In this document: positions 35,099 through 46,986 of the stretch, piece after piece
Layout: each line of letters starts with the position of its first letter
Numbering within the stretch: position 1 is the stretch's first letter
From: Glycine soja
Lineage: Eukaryota > Streptophyta > Magnoliopsida > Fabales > Fabaceae
Direction of reading: 5' to 3'
Assembly (NCBI RefSeq): GCF_004193775.1
Contig: NC_041005.1
Span: 17,207,865-17,271,864 of the forward strand
DNA length: 64,000 bases
Notes under the pieces: generated by a model
Seen by the model: only the letters and a program-made list of their open reading frames with translations
Database searches by the model: none
Told to the model about the DNA's origin: nothing
Program-made: the position numbers and the translations under genes

Positions 35099-38000
35099 TC
35101 ATGGTGGAGGAAGAGTAGGGTGGAGTAAGGAAGTCTCTTCCACCACTACGTCCACTAAAGAAGGGTTCGTGAGGAATGGCTTAAGTCGATGTCCGTTGAC
35201 CTTGAAGCTCTTGTTTGTGGAGTCGCTTTTGATCTCAACTATACCATAAGGAAAACATTAGTAACAACAAAAGGACCAATCCACTTAGACCTCAACTTAC
35301 CACTCATGAGTCCGAGCCTAGAATTATACAATAACACTTTTTGCCCAACCATGAAGTCCTTTTTAACTATCATGCTATCATGGAACTTCTTGGTCTTTTC
35401 TTTGTAGAACTTGGCATTCTCGTAGGCTTCTAGGCGGATTTCATCTAACTCACTCAGTTGCAACTTTCTTTCCTCACCAGCTTGATCCATAGAGAAGTTG
35501 CAAGTCTTCACTGCCCAGTAAGCTTTGTGCTCAATTTCCACTGGAAGATGACATGCCTTTCCAAAGACAACCCGATAAGGAGACATTCCTATGGGTGCTT
35601 TGTAGGCAATCCGATGTGCCCAGAGAGCATCATCAAGCCTGGCACTCCAATCTTTCCTGCTTGGCTGCACAATCTTCTCTTAAATTCGCTTGATTTCCCG
35701 GTTAGAAATTTCTGCCTGTCCATTGGTCTGGGGGTGGTATGGTGTGGATACCCTGTGTACCACCCCGTACTTCTTAAGTAGGGCATGCATTGTCCTGTTG
35801 CAAAAATGGGTTCCTTGATCACTAACGATTGCTTTAGGTACTCCAAACCTGCAAAACAGATTAGACCTGACAAAGTCTGCAACAACTTTAGCATCATTAG
35901 TTCTAGTGGGCTTGGCTTCCACCCATTTTGAAACATAGTCAACTGTAAGGAGAATGTAAACATAACCAAAAGAGACAGGAAAAGGGCCTATGAAATCTAT
36001 ACCCCAAACATCAAACACCTCACAGAATAGCATAGGTTGCTGAGGCATTTGTTGTCACCATGTAAGTGTATTTCCTGCTCTCTGACACTACTCACAAGTG
36101 CTGCAGATCTTCCACGCATCTTTAAAGATGGTGGGCCAATAAAAACCACAATCAAGCACCTTGCGAGCTGTCCTTTGAACACCCAAGTGACCTCCCGATG
36201 CGGAAGAATGACAGAACTGCAGGACTGAGTCAGTCTCATGATCTGGAATACATCGTCTAATTACCTGATCACTGCACAATTTCCACAAGTAGGGGTCATC
36301 CCAAATAAAATGCTTAGCATCACTTTTAATTTTATCTTTTTGGGCCTTAGATGCTAAGGGAGGAAAAACAGAGGCAACAAAATAATTGACAATGTTAGAA
36401 AACCAGGGAGTAGAAAGAGAGTCAGAAATACTATACAGTATATACAAATGATCATCCGGGAAATCATCCCGAATGGGTGAATCCGCATCTGATACATGTT
36501 CGATCCGACTCAAATGATCAGCAACTAGATTTTGTGCTCCGCTCCTATCACGGATCTCCAAGTCAAACTCTTGGAGCCAGAGCATCCATCGGATCAACCT
36601 AGGCTTAGAATCAGCCTTCTTCAACAAGTACTTTAGAGCTGCATGGTCAGTATAAACAATAATGCGGGTACCAAGCAAATAAGATCGAAAATTTTCAAGA
36701 GCAAAAACTATGGCTAGAAGCTTTTTCTCAGTAGTAGTATAATTCGCTTGGGCAGTATCTAAAGTCCTAGAAGCATAATATATCACCCTGGGCAATTTAT
36801 CAATTTTTTGAGCAAGGACAGCCCCCAATGCATAATTTGATGCATCACACATAAGCTCAAAAGGGGCTGTCCAATCGGGTGCCTGGATGATGGGGGTGGT
36901 AGTCAGCACTCTTTTGAGGCAATCAAAAGCCTCTTTGCATCTGTCATTAAAGTCAAACTCCACCTCCTTTTGCAACAAGATGGACAGTGGAAGGGCTACT
37001 TTGCTAAAATCCCTTATAAAGCGCCTGTAGAATCCTGCATGACCAAGAAAAGATGACACCTCTCGCACACAAGAGGGGTAAGGCAATTGTGAAATAACAG
37101 AAATTTTTGCATGATCTACTTCAATACCCTTATTGGAAATAATGTGGCCTAAAACTATACCTTGCTCAACCATAAAATGACATTTTTCAAAATTTAGAAC
37201 AAGGTTAGTTTTAATGCATCTATTCAAAACTTTTTCCAAACTATTCAAACAACAATCAAAAGAGGATCCATATACAGTGAAATCATCCATAAACACCTCT
37301 ATGCAATTTTCTAAAAAATCGCTGAAAATACTAATCATGCACCGCAAGAAGGTACCAGGGGCATTGCACAGGCCGAAAGGCATCCTCCTATAAGCAAAAG
37401 TGCCGAAGGGGCAGGTGAATGTGGTCTTTTCCTGGTCCTCAGGAGCAATAGTAATTTGCATATAACTAGAAAAACCATCAAGGAAACAGTAGTGGGATTT
37501 ACCTGCCAGGCGTTCAAGCATCTGGTCAATGAATGGCAGGGGAAAATGGTCCTTTTTGGTAACCTGGTTCAGCCTCCTATAGTCAATGCAGACTCTCCAA
37601 CTGTTCTGCACCCGAGTAGGAATTAGCTCCTCCTTCTCATTTTTGATCACTGTGAGGCCGGTCTTCTTCGGGACTACCTGGACGGGACTCACCCATTGGC
37701 TGTCGGAGATAGGATAAATGATTCCAGCTTGCAAAAGCTTGGTTATCTCATTCTTCACTACGTCAAGAATCACCGGGTTGAGTCTTCTCTGTGGCTGTCT
37801 TACTGGTTTAGCTCCATCCTCTAAATTTATTCGATGCATACATGTGGATGGGCTAATACCAGGAATGTCCACCAAGGTCCAGCCTATAGCCTTCTTATGT
37901 TTCTTGAGAACTGACAACAACTTCTCCTCTTGCTCATCAGCAAGGGAGGCAGATATAATCATTGGAAAACTCTTGCTATCATCCAAGTATGCGTATTTTA

Positions 38001-40770
38001 AATTTGATGGCAGAGGATTCAACTCTGGTGTGGTCGGCTGGACAGTGGTAGAAGGAGATGGTTTCTCAGCCTTTACCTCATAGTCAGAGGTATGTGTACT
38101 TCCTGAAACATGGTTAGTTCTATCTGACTCTATAAAATCAATCTCAAGAGGTAAAACACCACCACCAGCCATGCAATCAATATCACTCTCAGATTCACTC
38201 TCAGCATCAAATTCAGACATATGATCAAGTACAATTTCAGACTCAATGCATGAAGAGTGAGAGGCATGCAGATTAGAATAAAGATCAGTCATGTATTCAT
38301 CAACAACATGGTCAATTATTTCAGCACGAAATATAGAAAGATCTTCAGATGGGTATTTCATAGCATCCAGAATATTAAAATGAACAGTTATATCACCAAA
38401 CTCCATGGACAGTGTGCCTGCATAAACATCTATCTTAGTTCTAGCAATTTTCATAAAGGGTCTGCCTAGAATGATGGGAACTGATCCTTGAGAAAATCCA
38501 TCTTCCATATTCAAAATATAAAAATCAACAGGGAAAATCAGTTCACCAACTCTGACTAAGACATCTTCTATGAAACCAACAGGGTAGGCAACACTTCTAT
38601 TAGCTAAATGAATTACCACATCAGTTGACTGCAAGGGGCCTAGAGATAGAGAATTAAAAATAGACAGAGGCATAACACTAACAGAAGCTCCTAAATCTAG
38701 CATGGCATTGTCAAACTTACTATTCCCTATAATACAAGGTATGCTGAATGTACCTGGATCTTTGCATTTTTCAGGAATTTGAGGAACAGATTTACCAATC
38801 AATGCGGAGACATTTCTGCCCATGCTAATCCGTTCACTTCCTTTAAGCTTCCGCTTATTAGTGCACAGGTCTTTCAAGAATTTGGCATATCTTGGAATTT
38901 GCTTGATTGCATCCAACAGAGGTATGTTTACCTCTACTTTTCTAAATGTTTCCAAGATCTCTTTCTCTGCCTCTTCCATTTTTTTGTTGGCAACTGCTCT
39001 TGGAGGGAATGGAAGAGGGGGAATGTGCTGCTTCTGCAAATCAGAATTACCTGTGGAAGAAGATTCACCTGCACAGAAATTGTTAGGTAAATTTTTGTCA
39101 TCACCTTTTTCTGGAGTAGAGTGAAGTTTGGCAGGTTCATTTGCAGATGAGGAAGGTGCTACGGGTTGAGGTCCTTGACACTGCTTTCCCGACCTCAATG
39201 AAATGGCACTGACATTTTTGGGATTTTGGACAGCTTGAGAAGGTAGCTTGTCAGAATTCTGGGACTGTTGTTGATTCAATTGTGTAGCTAATTGTCCCAT
39301 CTGATTAGTCAAGCTTTGAATGGAAGCTCTGGTCTCTTGCTGAAACTGCATGTTCTGCATAGTCATTTGCCTCACAAGTTCTTCGAGGGAAGGTTGTGGA
39401 GGGGCCTCAACTGTTGGCTGTTTCTGGGGTTGTTGCTGTTGTTGGATTGGTGGAGGAATGTATGGTCTGCTTGGGCCAGCAGCATTTTGGAAGGAAGGAG
39501 CAGGCTGCTGTTGTTGTTGTTGCTGAGGGCTGGACCATCTGAGCTTAGGGTGATTCCTCCATCCAGGGTTGTATCTGTTGCTGAAGAGGTCATAATTGTT
39601 CTGCTGTGGTTGATTTTGCTACTGAGGTTGAGGAGGTTTATTGTAAATGTTTGCAGCATAAGCTTCAGGCTGCTCAATTGCTCCAGGTTGCTGCATGGAA
39701 GGGCAAAGGTCTGTATGGTGGTCAGCAGAGGAGCACAAACCTCAAACTCTTGCGACAGGAACAGATTTCTGATTCAAGGCCAGCTGGGTTACCAAGTTAA
39801 CCAATGCATCCAGTTTGCCTTCAAGCTTCTTAGTTTCAGATGATGCAGATGGGTTTGTAGCTACCTCATGCACTCCTCTAATGACTATGGCATCATTTCT
39901 GGCGCTAAATTGCTGGGAGTTGGAAGCCATCTTCTCAATTAAATTTCTGGCTTCAGCAGGAGTCATGTCTCCTAGGGCTCCACCACTGGCAGCATCTATC
40001 ATACTTCTCTCCATATTACTGAGTCCTTCATAAAAATATTGGAGAAGAAGCTGCTCTGAAATCTGATGGTGGGGGCAACTGGCACATAGTTTCTTAAATC
40101 TCTCCCAGTACTCATACAGGCTCTCTCCACTGAGTTGTCTAATACCTGAGATATCCTTCCTGATGGCTGTGGTCCTGGAAGCAGGGAAAATTTTTTCTAA
40201 GAATACTCTCTTAAGGTCATCCCAGCTTGTGATGGACCTTGGAGCAAGGTAATACAGCCAGTCCTTTGCCACTCCCTCTAATGAATAAGGAAAAGCCTTC
40301 AGAGATATATGATCCTCTTGGACATCTGGGGGTTTCATGGTGGAGCAGGCAATGTGAAATTCTTTCAAATGTTTGTGCGGGTCTTCACCTGCAAGGCCAT
40401 GAAACTTTGGAAGTAAATGAATCAGTCCAGTTTTAAGAACATATGGGACATCCTCATCAGGGTATTGGATGCACAAGCTTTCGTAGGTGAAATCAAGTGC
40501 AGCCATTTCCCTTAGAGTCCTCTCACGGGGTGGAGGTTGTGCCATGTTCTCAGAATGTGCAAAATCAAAATGCTCAGAATCAGAATGCTCAAAATTATAA
40601 TGCTCAAGATCAGGATGTTCAAAATCACCAATAACAGAATGCACAGATTCACCAGTAATGGAATGCTCAGAATGATCAAAAGGTATAAAATGATGCCTAA
40701 CTAATCTATGAAATGTCCTATCTATCTCAGGATCAAAGGGTTGTAAGTCAGATGGATTGCCTCTAGTCAT
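35099..40770 (-). pseudogene. Athila-type gag-pol polyprotein with five stops and one frameshift
   Basis: The ATG at 40770 opens MTRGNPSDLQPF. One frame runs to about 35255, broken only by in-frame stops at 39742-39744 (TGA at the first Cys of the zinc knuckle, GLCSSADHHTDLC), about 39619 (TAG), 36088-36090 (TAG), about 36051 (TGA) and 35680-35682 (TAA). A one-base loss in a T-run near 35255 then shifts the frame, and the C-terminus ends at 35099. Domains in order: retrotransposon gag; acid protease at about 38697 (LDLGASVSVMP, with DLGA where DTGA/DSGA is common); RT with FMDDF near 37290; RNase H (MCDASNYALGAVLAQ, TTTEKKLLAIVFALE); integrase zinc region and DDE core ([35 protein letters not shown]). 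No chromodomain. About 1890 codons in all. Confidence 0.92.
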
Positions 40771-41603
40771 ACACTACATTCAGCATGCACACAACTAGTT
40801 GCCTTGTCATGTAAATAAAGGTGTAGGTTTGAACTACAGCTACCCTCAAATGATATCCAAATGACTTGAAATTTTGTGAGCAACCTTATAAAATGATGAG
40901 AAGATAGCACAACAAATTTCAGACAAAAATTCAAAGTCTAACTATGAAAGCTAAAAATGGTAGGTTAAGAAAAATAAGTGAATAAAACTTGAAAAATAAA
41001 AAAATTTTGACAGAATCGCTTATTTTGGACGATGGAGACCTCAGCCGACCGCAAGCTGCCACGGCGTAGGAAATTTTTTTCTACCCCAAATGCATATATA
41101 ATAATTGCGATTTTGATAACCGGAGTAAAAGTTATGGCCGTTTGAAGTTTTGACAAACACAAAATTTGCTAGTTTTTTGAAACTTTCAAATCTGACCAAA
41201 CTAAAGGCTCTAGCTATTTTTCCCACAAAATATGGATTAAAAGAAGTTACCACAAAAAAATGCAGCCAAAAATAACAACCCTAGCTACTAAAACAAAAAA
41301 TCACAAATAATTCAGCATGGGTGGTCGCTAAAATCCGTCTCTAATTGATTTCTACTACTACTCTGTTTTGCCGCAAGCAAAAGTGGTCGCAAAGTCCGTC
41401 GCAAAACACTATTCACAGCAAAACACCCAAGACTGAAACAGGGAAAACGCTTAATGGGAAAACTGAAACAGAACACACACTAAACAAAATATCAGGACAC
41501 TAAACAACACTAACACACATACTAACACAATACTAACAATTAAACATAAAACACGAAAGAATTAAACACACAACGCTAGCTATTATGAACCTTTGGACAC
41601 TGC
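40771..41603 (-). other. Leader between PBS and gag of the Athila-type element
   Basis: About 830 bp without a supported frame, upstream of the gag ATG. Confidence 0.75.
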
Positions 41604-41621
41604 TCCCCGGCAACGGCGCCA
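41604..41621 (-). other. Primer-binding site, tRNA-Asp type
   Basis: Minus strand TGGCGCCGTTGCCGGGGA, four bases after the end of the 5' LTR. It is complementary to the 3' end of plant tRNA-Asp with a near-perfect match. Confidence 0.85.
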
Positions 41622-41625
41622 AATT

Positions 41626-42758
41626 TGATCGAGGCTGTACCCGAATCAAATAAACATGAAAATGTAGTAACTAGGAAGTGATCCTAGGTCGTTTCCCAAC
41701 GAGCAGTGACAAACCAAATGTTCATAATATACTTGCAGTAACAGTAACAATTGGGGGGGGGGGGGTTGTTTGTTTTGTGATTAAAGAGCAGAACAAGTAA
41801 ACTGGAATACGAAACTACTAATATTAAAAACGGGTTGTTTCCTCTGATTCAGAAGCTATTCTCTTATCCTGGGTTATGGAGAATTCGTCCCTGATAGTTA
41901 ACCACTTAATCCAACCCTATTTCAATTTACTAAGCGAAAATCAACTTAGGGTTTTCAATACGTGATTAGGCACCACATACACCAGTTAGCCCTTCGTCCA
42001 TTAAGCATGAACGCAAATTAGGCTCAGAGGCAATTAATCGAACACGAAGCGTGCACTGATTAATATTCACGAATTTGGGATAACTGGTGAAGGGAAAACT
42101 GCCAGGAAACCACATTACAAGCGAAACCTCAAAGAAAGTTGGGCTTCGTCCTCAAAAGGAAACAACACCAGAAAATCTAGCCTTCCATGGATTCAAACAG
42201 AAAACGCAAATGAAACATGAAGCAGAAACGTAAATGAACAGAATTGTAAATGGAACAGAAACGTAAATGAGAGTAGAAGAAGAAGCAAGAACAAAATTGT
42301 AATTAGAAGCAGAAAACGTAAAATTGCATTACGTGAACAGTAGCATCAAAGCAGAAAAACGAAAACCCTAAAACAAAAGCTCTGAATAATGAATAGCATA
42401 ACATAATAGCCTTGCACGAATCCCAAGGCTACTATTTAAAAAGAGTCACTCAAAGCCACTGGGCCCTATTACAATACTCTGGCCCAAAACGAAATAAACA
42501 CTGAACAACATAAAATAAAATTGCGAAATTTCCTAATTAACTAAGGTAAGCGCTGCTTAATTTTCCCTCTTCAAGTTCATAACCAAAATCCGGATTAAGC
42601 CCAATGTTTCATTAATTCCTGAAATTAGATTAAAAACATCAAATTAGCTAAATGAGCCCAAATAATAAAACTGCCTGATTAATTGACAATTAAGACCAAT
42701 CAGTAATTAAAATGGTGCAAAAAGGGTTTAGAAAATAGAAGAAAATGATGGCACATCA
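41626..42758 (-). repeat. 5' LTR of the Athila-type element
   Basis: 1133 bp. It holds a run of 14 G near 41754-41767, where the 3' LTR has a shorter, interrupted tract. Confidence 0.95.
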
Positions 42759-44251
42759 ATTTCTCAGCCATGCTAAGACACCACCCCAATTATCAAACGG
42801 CTTGACCCCCTCTCCTAACTTCCAACAAACTTTCTTATCAAGCCATCTCAAGTCATTGCCCCTTCCGCAAGTTTATACCAAATCCCTCCACCAAATAGAT
42901 GATATATTATTAACCTCTAAGATTCCTTCCCACCACCATACTTGGATTGAATAACCCTCACCCACAAAGCCATCAAAGCCACATTAAAAATCTTAATGTG
43001 TTTAATGCCAAGGAAATTTGTGGCTCTTCGTGAAACAAATTTTCTCCAACTCACCCAACTTATTTTTCTTTTTTCCTGATCAATCCCCATCCCACAAAAA
43101 TTCCTTTGAATACTAATACTTTGATTGACAAGTCCTTTGGAAAAATGATACTTGGACTTTCTATTTTATATTACTTGTGCAATTTAGTTCACTTGCCACA
43201 TCTTGGAATGACAGGTCCCACTTGCTCATTGTTCATCAAGACAGAATAAACCACAAAATTGAGGCACATATAGATCCAGGACACCCACCTTTCTGAGAAA
43301 CCCATCTTCTTCATTAAGGCACAAACATACTTCCAGTTTATTTTGTCATATGCATTACTGAAATCAATTTTCATAGTTGCCTCTCTCATCCCTCCTCCCA
43401 TCTTGCATCTTAGATAATGAATAGTTTCATTCTCAACTAACACATTATCTAGGATTGCCCTCTCCTCTAGAAAAGTTGTGTGTTCCTCTGTTATGCACAT
43501 GCTAAGTAATGTCTTGAGCCAATTTGCAAGCAATTTGGATAAAACTTTATAAGCAACATTACAAAGCAAAATTGGCCATAGGTTTTTCATAGTATTTGGG
43601 CTATCACACTTAGGAATTAAGGCAATATTTGTATCATTCACTCTCATTGGTATGACACCCTCCTCTAACCACTTCTTGCATTCATTAAATATATCATTTC
43701 CACAAACCTCTCAATACCTCTTATAAAACCCCAGGTTTAGACTATTCGAACTCGAGGCTCTATCAGAATGCATATAGAACATCACATGTCTAAATTCTTC
43801 CAATTCAAAGGGTGTTGTTAACATGTTATTGTCCTCCTCCATAATATGAGGACTCAAGATGTCTATTATATGATCCAAAATCATATCCTTCTCTTGAAAA
43901 AGACCTTCAAAATATAGCTTGGCAACACCACACAACCCAATATGATTCCAAACCTCCTCCCCTTCATCATTCACCAAGCATTTCACCTTATTGCCTTTCT
44001 TTCTCGTCAAAGCAATTGCTTGAAAATATCATGAGTTCTTATTGCCCTCACGATACCAAAAAGTATTGGCTCATTGTCTCCAATAGCAATCCTCCTGTAT
44101 AAGTAGTGATTGCATCCTCTTCTATAACTCATGATATCTTTGTCATGCAGGAGGATCATCTTGCATACGACACGATTCCATCTGGCCCATACATGCTTGA
44201 ATCTCCTCCTTATACATAACTCCCTACAATTGGAATTTCTATAGCAACAAT

Positions 44252-45998
44252 TGTTGGTTAGAAATTTAATTTCGGTACACTAGGGAAATGAGAATAAAAT
44301 TTAGACCTTATTGAGATTGTACAAAAATCTCAATATAATTATTTTAGAACTTGAACCATTATAGGAGATAGCTATTGCACTCTATAAATGACCACTTTGA
44401 TTCTAAACGAGCCTCAAAGTGTTTAGTCCTCATCATAGGTATTAGTGATTATGAAATCACTAACCGCGGGTGTTAAAGATAGGGGAGCAGCAACATGAGC
44501 AACATGGAACAACCTAAGGCTAAAGCTTGAAGCTCGAGGAAAAGTTTGAAGGATCTTTAGAAGATGTTTTGGCTTTTACATGCCCAACTCCCTTGAGTAA
44601 CATTTGTATTGGTTGTTAACTTGATTGTTGCATCTCAGTACATTTGATATTTGTTTTGCATTGTGCATCATCATAGTGTGTGTGAAGGAAATTTTCTAAG
44701 TTAGAAAAATTTCTTCAAAGGCAAAAACTCTATGTTTTAATCGATTACGGAGTTGTCATAATTGATTACAACAAGTTGTTTGAAGCTTAAAGAGTTAAGC
44801 CTTGTATTGGTTTAATTTATTACACTATTGTTTGAGACAATGACTGATTTTTTCAGGAGTCTCTGCTTTAATCGATTACCAGATGTATTAATCGATTACT
44901 TCTCTCTTGCTTAATTGTTCAGAGGTGAACAATAACACTTTAATCGATTACTTAGGTCATCTAATCGATTACATTGTTCTTGAGTTGTTTTCTAGATGTT
45001 GGATGAAAACTTTAATCAATTACTTAGCTAATATAATCAATTACTTCATTGAAATAATCAATTACCTTATAAATTTAATTGATTACAGGTGATTATAATT
45101 GTTTTCTCTATAAATAATCAGCTTGTGTTCATATCTACATATCATGAGATCATTAGAGAATACTCAATACATCTCAAAAATTACTTCTTAGCCTCAGTAT
45201 GAGCAAGATTTTGTACTTTCATTGGTGAACAAGAGATAGAGAGAAAATAGCTTTATAGTAACTCACAACTTCTTAATCTTTAGATTTGGAGGATCTTTTC
45301 TTGGAAGTGAGTTGTTTCTTTTGAGTAAAAGAAGATCAACTTCTCAATCCACCAAGGTTTTTGTGGAAAGATTGGTCAAGTTGTATCTCTCCAACTTAGT
45401 CTTTGTCATGTGTATGGTTTTTACACGGTCTTATGTTTATGCGTGAATTTCTTACAACATGCTAGAATATGTTTTTCTAGGTTGGGCTAAGAGTAGGGTT
45501 CTCTTAGGATTATATACACAGAGGGTCCTAGTGTTGGTGCCTGAGTCTCTTTTTTCGGGGTGGGAATTGTAGATTGTTTGTAAGGATTCTTGATGTATAG
45601 TGGAAATCTAATTCAAGTTGTAGATTAGATAGCTGGATTAGCTTCTCTAGAAATAGAGAGTGAACCAGTATAAAAGATTGTGTCTTCGTCTCTTGATTCA
45701 TATCTTTCACTCATTCAAGGTTTAATCAACTAATTCAAGTTTTATTCAAGGTTTGAAAAGATTTAAGTTTTATGATTTTGACAGAAAGAAAGTTAATGAA
45801 GGATCATGTGTAAGGAATGATTGATTAAGTATTGATTACATTCAATTTACATTTGTTTTGTGATACGATTCGTTTAGAAAAAATATTTCTGCAACTATTT
45901 TTAAAAGTACGATTTTGTTTGAAAACCAATTCACCCACCCTCTTGGTTTATTGAGTTTCATCATCTTTTTTCAATAGGCACACGCCACTAAGACACTA
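44252..45998 (+). repeat. LTR-like repeat, possibly Copia Maximus/SIRE-type, with GTAATCGATTAC motifs
   Basis: No proteins. It begins near TGTTGGTTAG at 44252, where LINE similarity stops, and contains about ten copies of TAATCGATTAC or TAATYRATTAC at 44735-45090. It also has 'gagtgaaccagtataaaaga' near 45663 and ends in a pyrimidine-rich 'ttcacccaccctcttggttt' before the CRM element. The R/U5-like order resembles the solo LTRs at 55.8-58.8 kb. No TSD was found, so its limits are tentative. Confidence 0.4.
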
Positions 45999-46986
45999 TG
46001 ATGCAATCCTCCCTAGGAAGGGACCGGTCACTAGAGCCATGAGCAAGAGGCTCCAAGAGGATTGGGCTAGAGCTGCTAATGAAGGCCCTAGGGTTCTCAT
46101 GAACCTTAGGGTAGATTTCTAAGCCCATGGGCCAAGGTTGGGTCCAATTATCTTTGTACATATTAGATTATGATGTCATTATATTTGGTCCTTGTATTTA
46201 GGGCTCCATAATGTAGGTAGGGTACCCTAAAAGTATAGGATTTTGCAACCCTTGTATTTTAGGGCACCTAGACTAGTTTTTATATTAGGGGTAGTTTTGT
46301 AATTTTACATGCCCTAAGTGAACATTTGATGTGTGTGTTGGGAAATAAATTTAATTGAATTGGTAGAAGCTCAATCCAATTAAATTTTAGAGGGGGAGGT
46401 GAGCATTTGCTTACTACACCCATTGCCACATCATATAGTCACACTTTGTGCATGTCTTTCATGCTTTACATGCCTCATGACACCTAACCACAATTAGTGG
46501 AGAATCTTGGAACTGATCTTGGATTAGTAGGCTGAACCATAACTGAAATTCACTAATCATAATTAGTGAAATTTTGGCTCGAAAATCTGGCTCCACAAAT
46601 TCAATTTCAAATTCAAGTGAAATTTGAATTGAAATTCAAATTGTCCTCCAATTTTGTGTGACACTTAGACTATAAATAGAGGTCATGTGTGTGCATTTTT
46701 TCAACTTTGATCATTTGAAAATTAAACTTCAGATTTCAAAGCTCTTTTAGAGCACAAAATTTCGTGCTCTTCTTTTCCTCTCCCTTCATTCATCTCCTTC
46801 TTCCTCCAAGCTCTTATCCATGGCCTCCTATGATGGTGAGCTTCTTCAAGACTCATCTTCTCCTTGAAGTGGCATCTCCTCTCTCTCTTCCTTCTCCATT
46901 CCACTGCTATTCATTCTTCCAAGAAGCAAAGGAATCCATTGATGAAGAAGATCCTAGGCCTACAAGCTCCAATGGAGCTTACATCA
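45999..46986 (+). repeat. 5' LTR of the CRM element
   Basis: It carries at its start a copy of the pol C-terminal codons, because pol overlaps the LTR. A TATA-like 'ctataaatagaggt' lies near 46671. Confidence 0.92.

Larger units (their letters stand above)
32428..42758 (-). mobile_element. Ty3/Gypsy LTR retrotransposon, Athila-type (non-chromovirus), young
   Basis: LTRs at 32428-33572 (1145 bp) and 41626-42758 (1133 bp) start TGATGTGCC and end TCA on the minus strand. The target duplication ATTTC is exact (32423-32427 and 42759-42763). The PBS TGGCGCCGTTGCCGGGGA (41621-41604, minus) matches the tRNA-Asp type used by Athila elements. A G-rich PPT (TAAGTATGGGGGGTTT) abuts the 3' LTR. The LTRs differ at about 2% of sites in the stretches I compared, plus a 16-bp tandem difference near 33050 and a longer G-run in the 5' LTR near 41754. 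The single gag-pol frame has few lesions. The element sits inside a LINE. Confidence 0.95.
31430..44235 (-). mobile_element. LINE (L1-type non-LTR retrotransposon), 5' truncated and split by the Athila-type element
   Basis: The parts lie on the minus strand on both sides of 32428-42758 and join through the 5-bp target duplication. Right part, 5' to 3': a pre-RT region (about 44190-43711, MTRKKGNKVKCLVNDEGEEV), RT (43647-43189: ALIPKCDSPNTMKNLWPI, EERAILDNVLVENE, MKIDFSNAYDKINW), then a jump to IQRNFCGMGID and FLGIKHIKIFNVALMALW. Left part: zinc-binding RT-associated domain (zf-RVT: ELDQVWKLKIQPKSCFLIWR, LPTKDNLISRN) and WAAVNWCVWKLRNECIF to about 31840, then an AT-rich 3' tail. There is no endonuclease domain, and the palm segment that should hold the YADD box is deleted. 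It is dead. Confidence 0.85.

Noticed and set aside
37718..38083. 121-codon plus-strand frame
   Set aside because: Antisense to the RT region of the Athila-type element; no domain.
39292..39843. 183-codon plus-strand frame opposite the Athila-type gag-pol
   Set aside because: Leu-rich shadow of the Gln-rich region of the true minus-strand polyprotein.
44252..45962. Complete solo LTR with defined ends
   Set aside because: TG and CA termini can be proposed, but the flanking 5-mers (ACAAT and TCATC) do not match, so only an LTR-like repeat is claimed.
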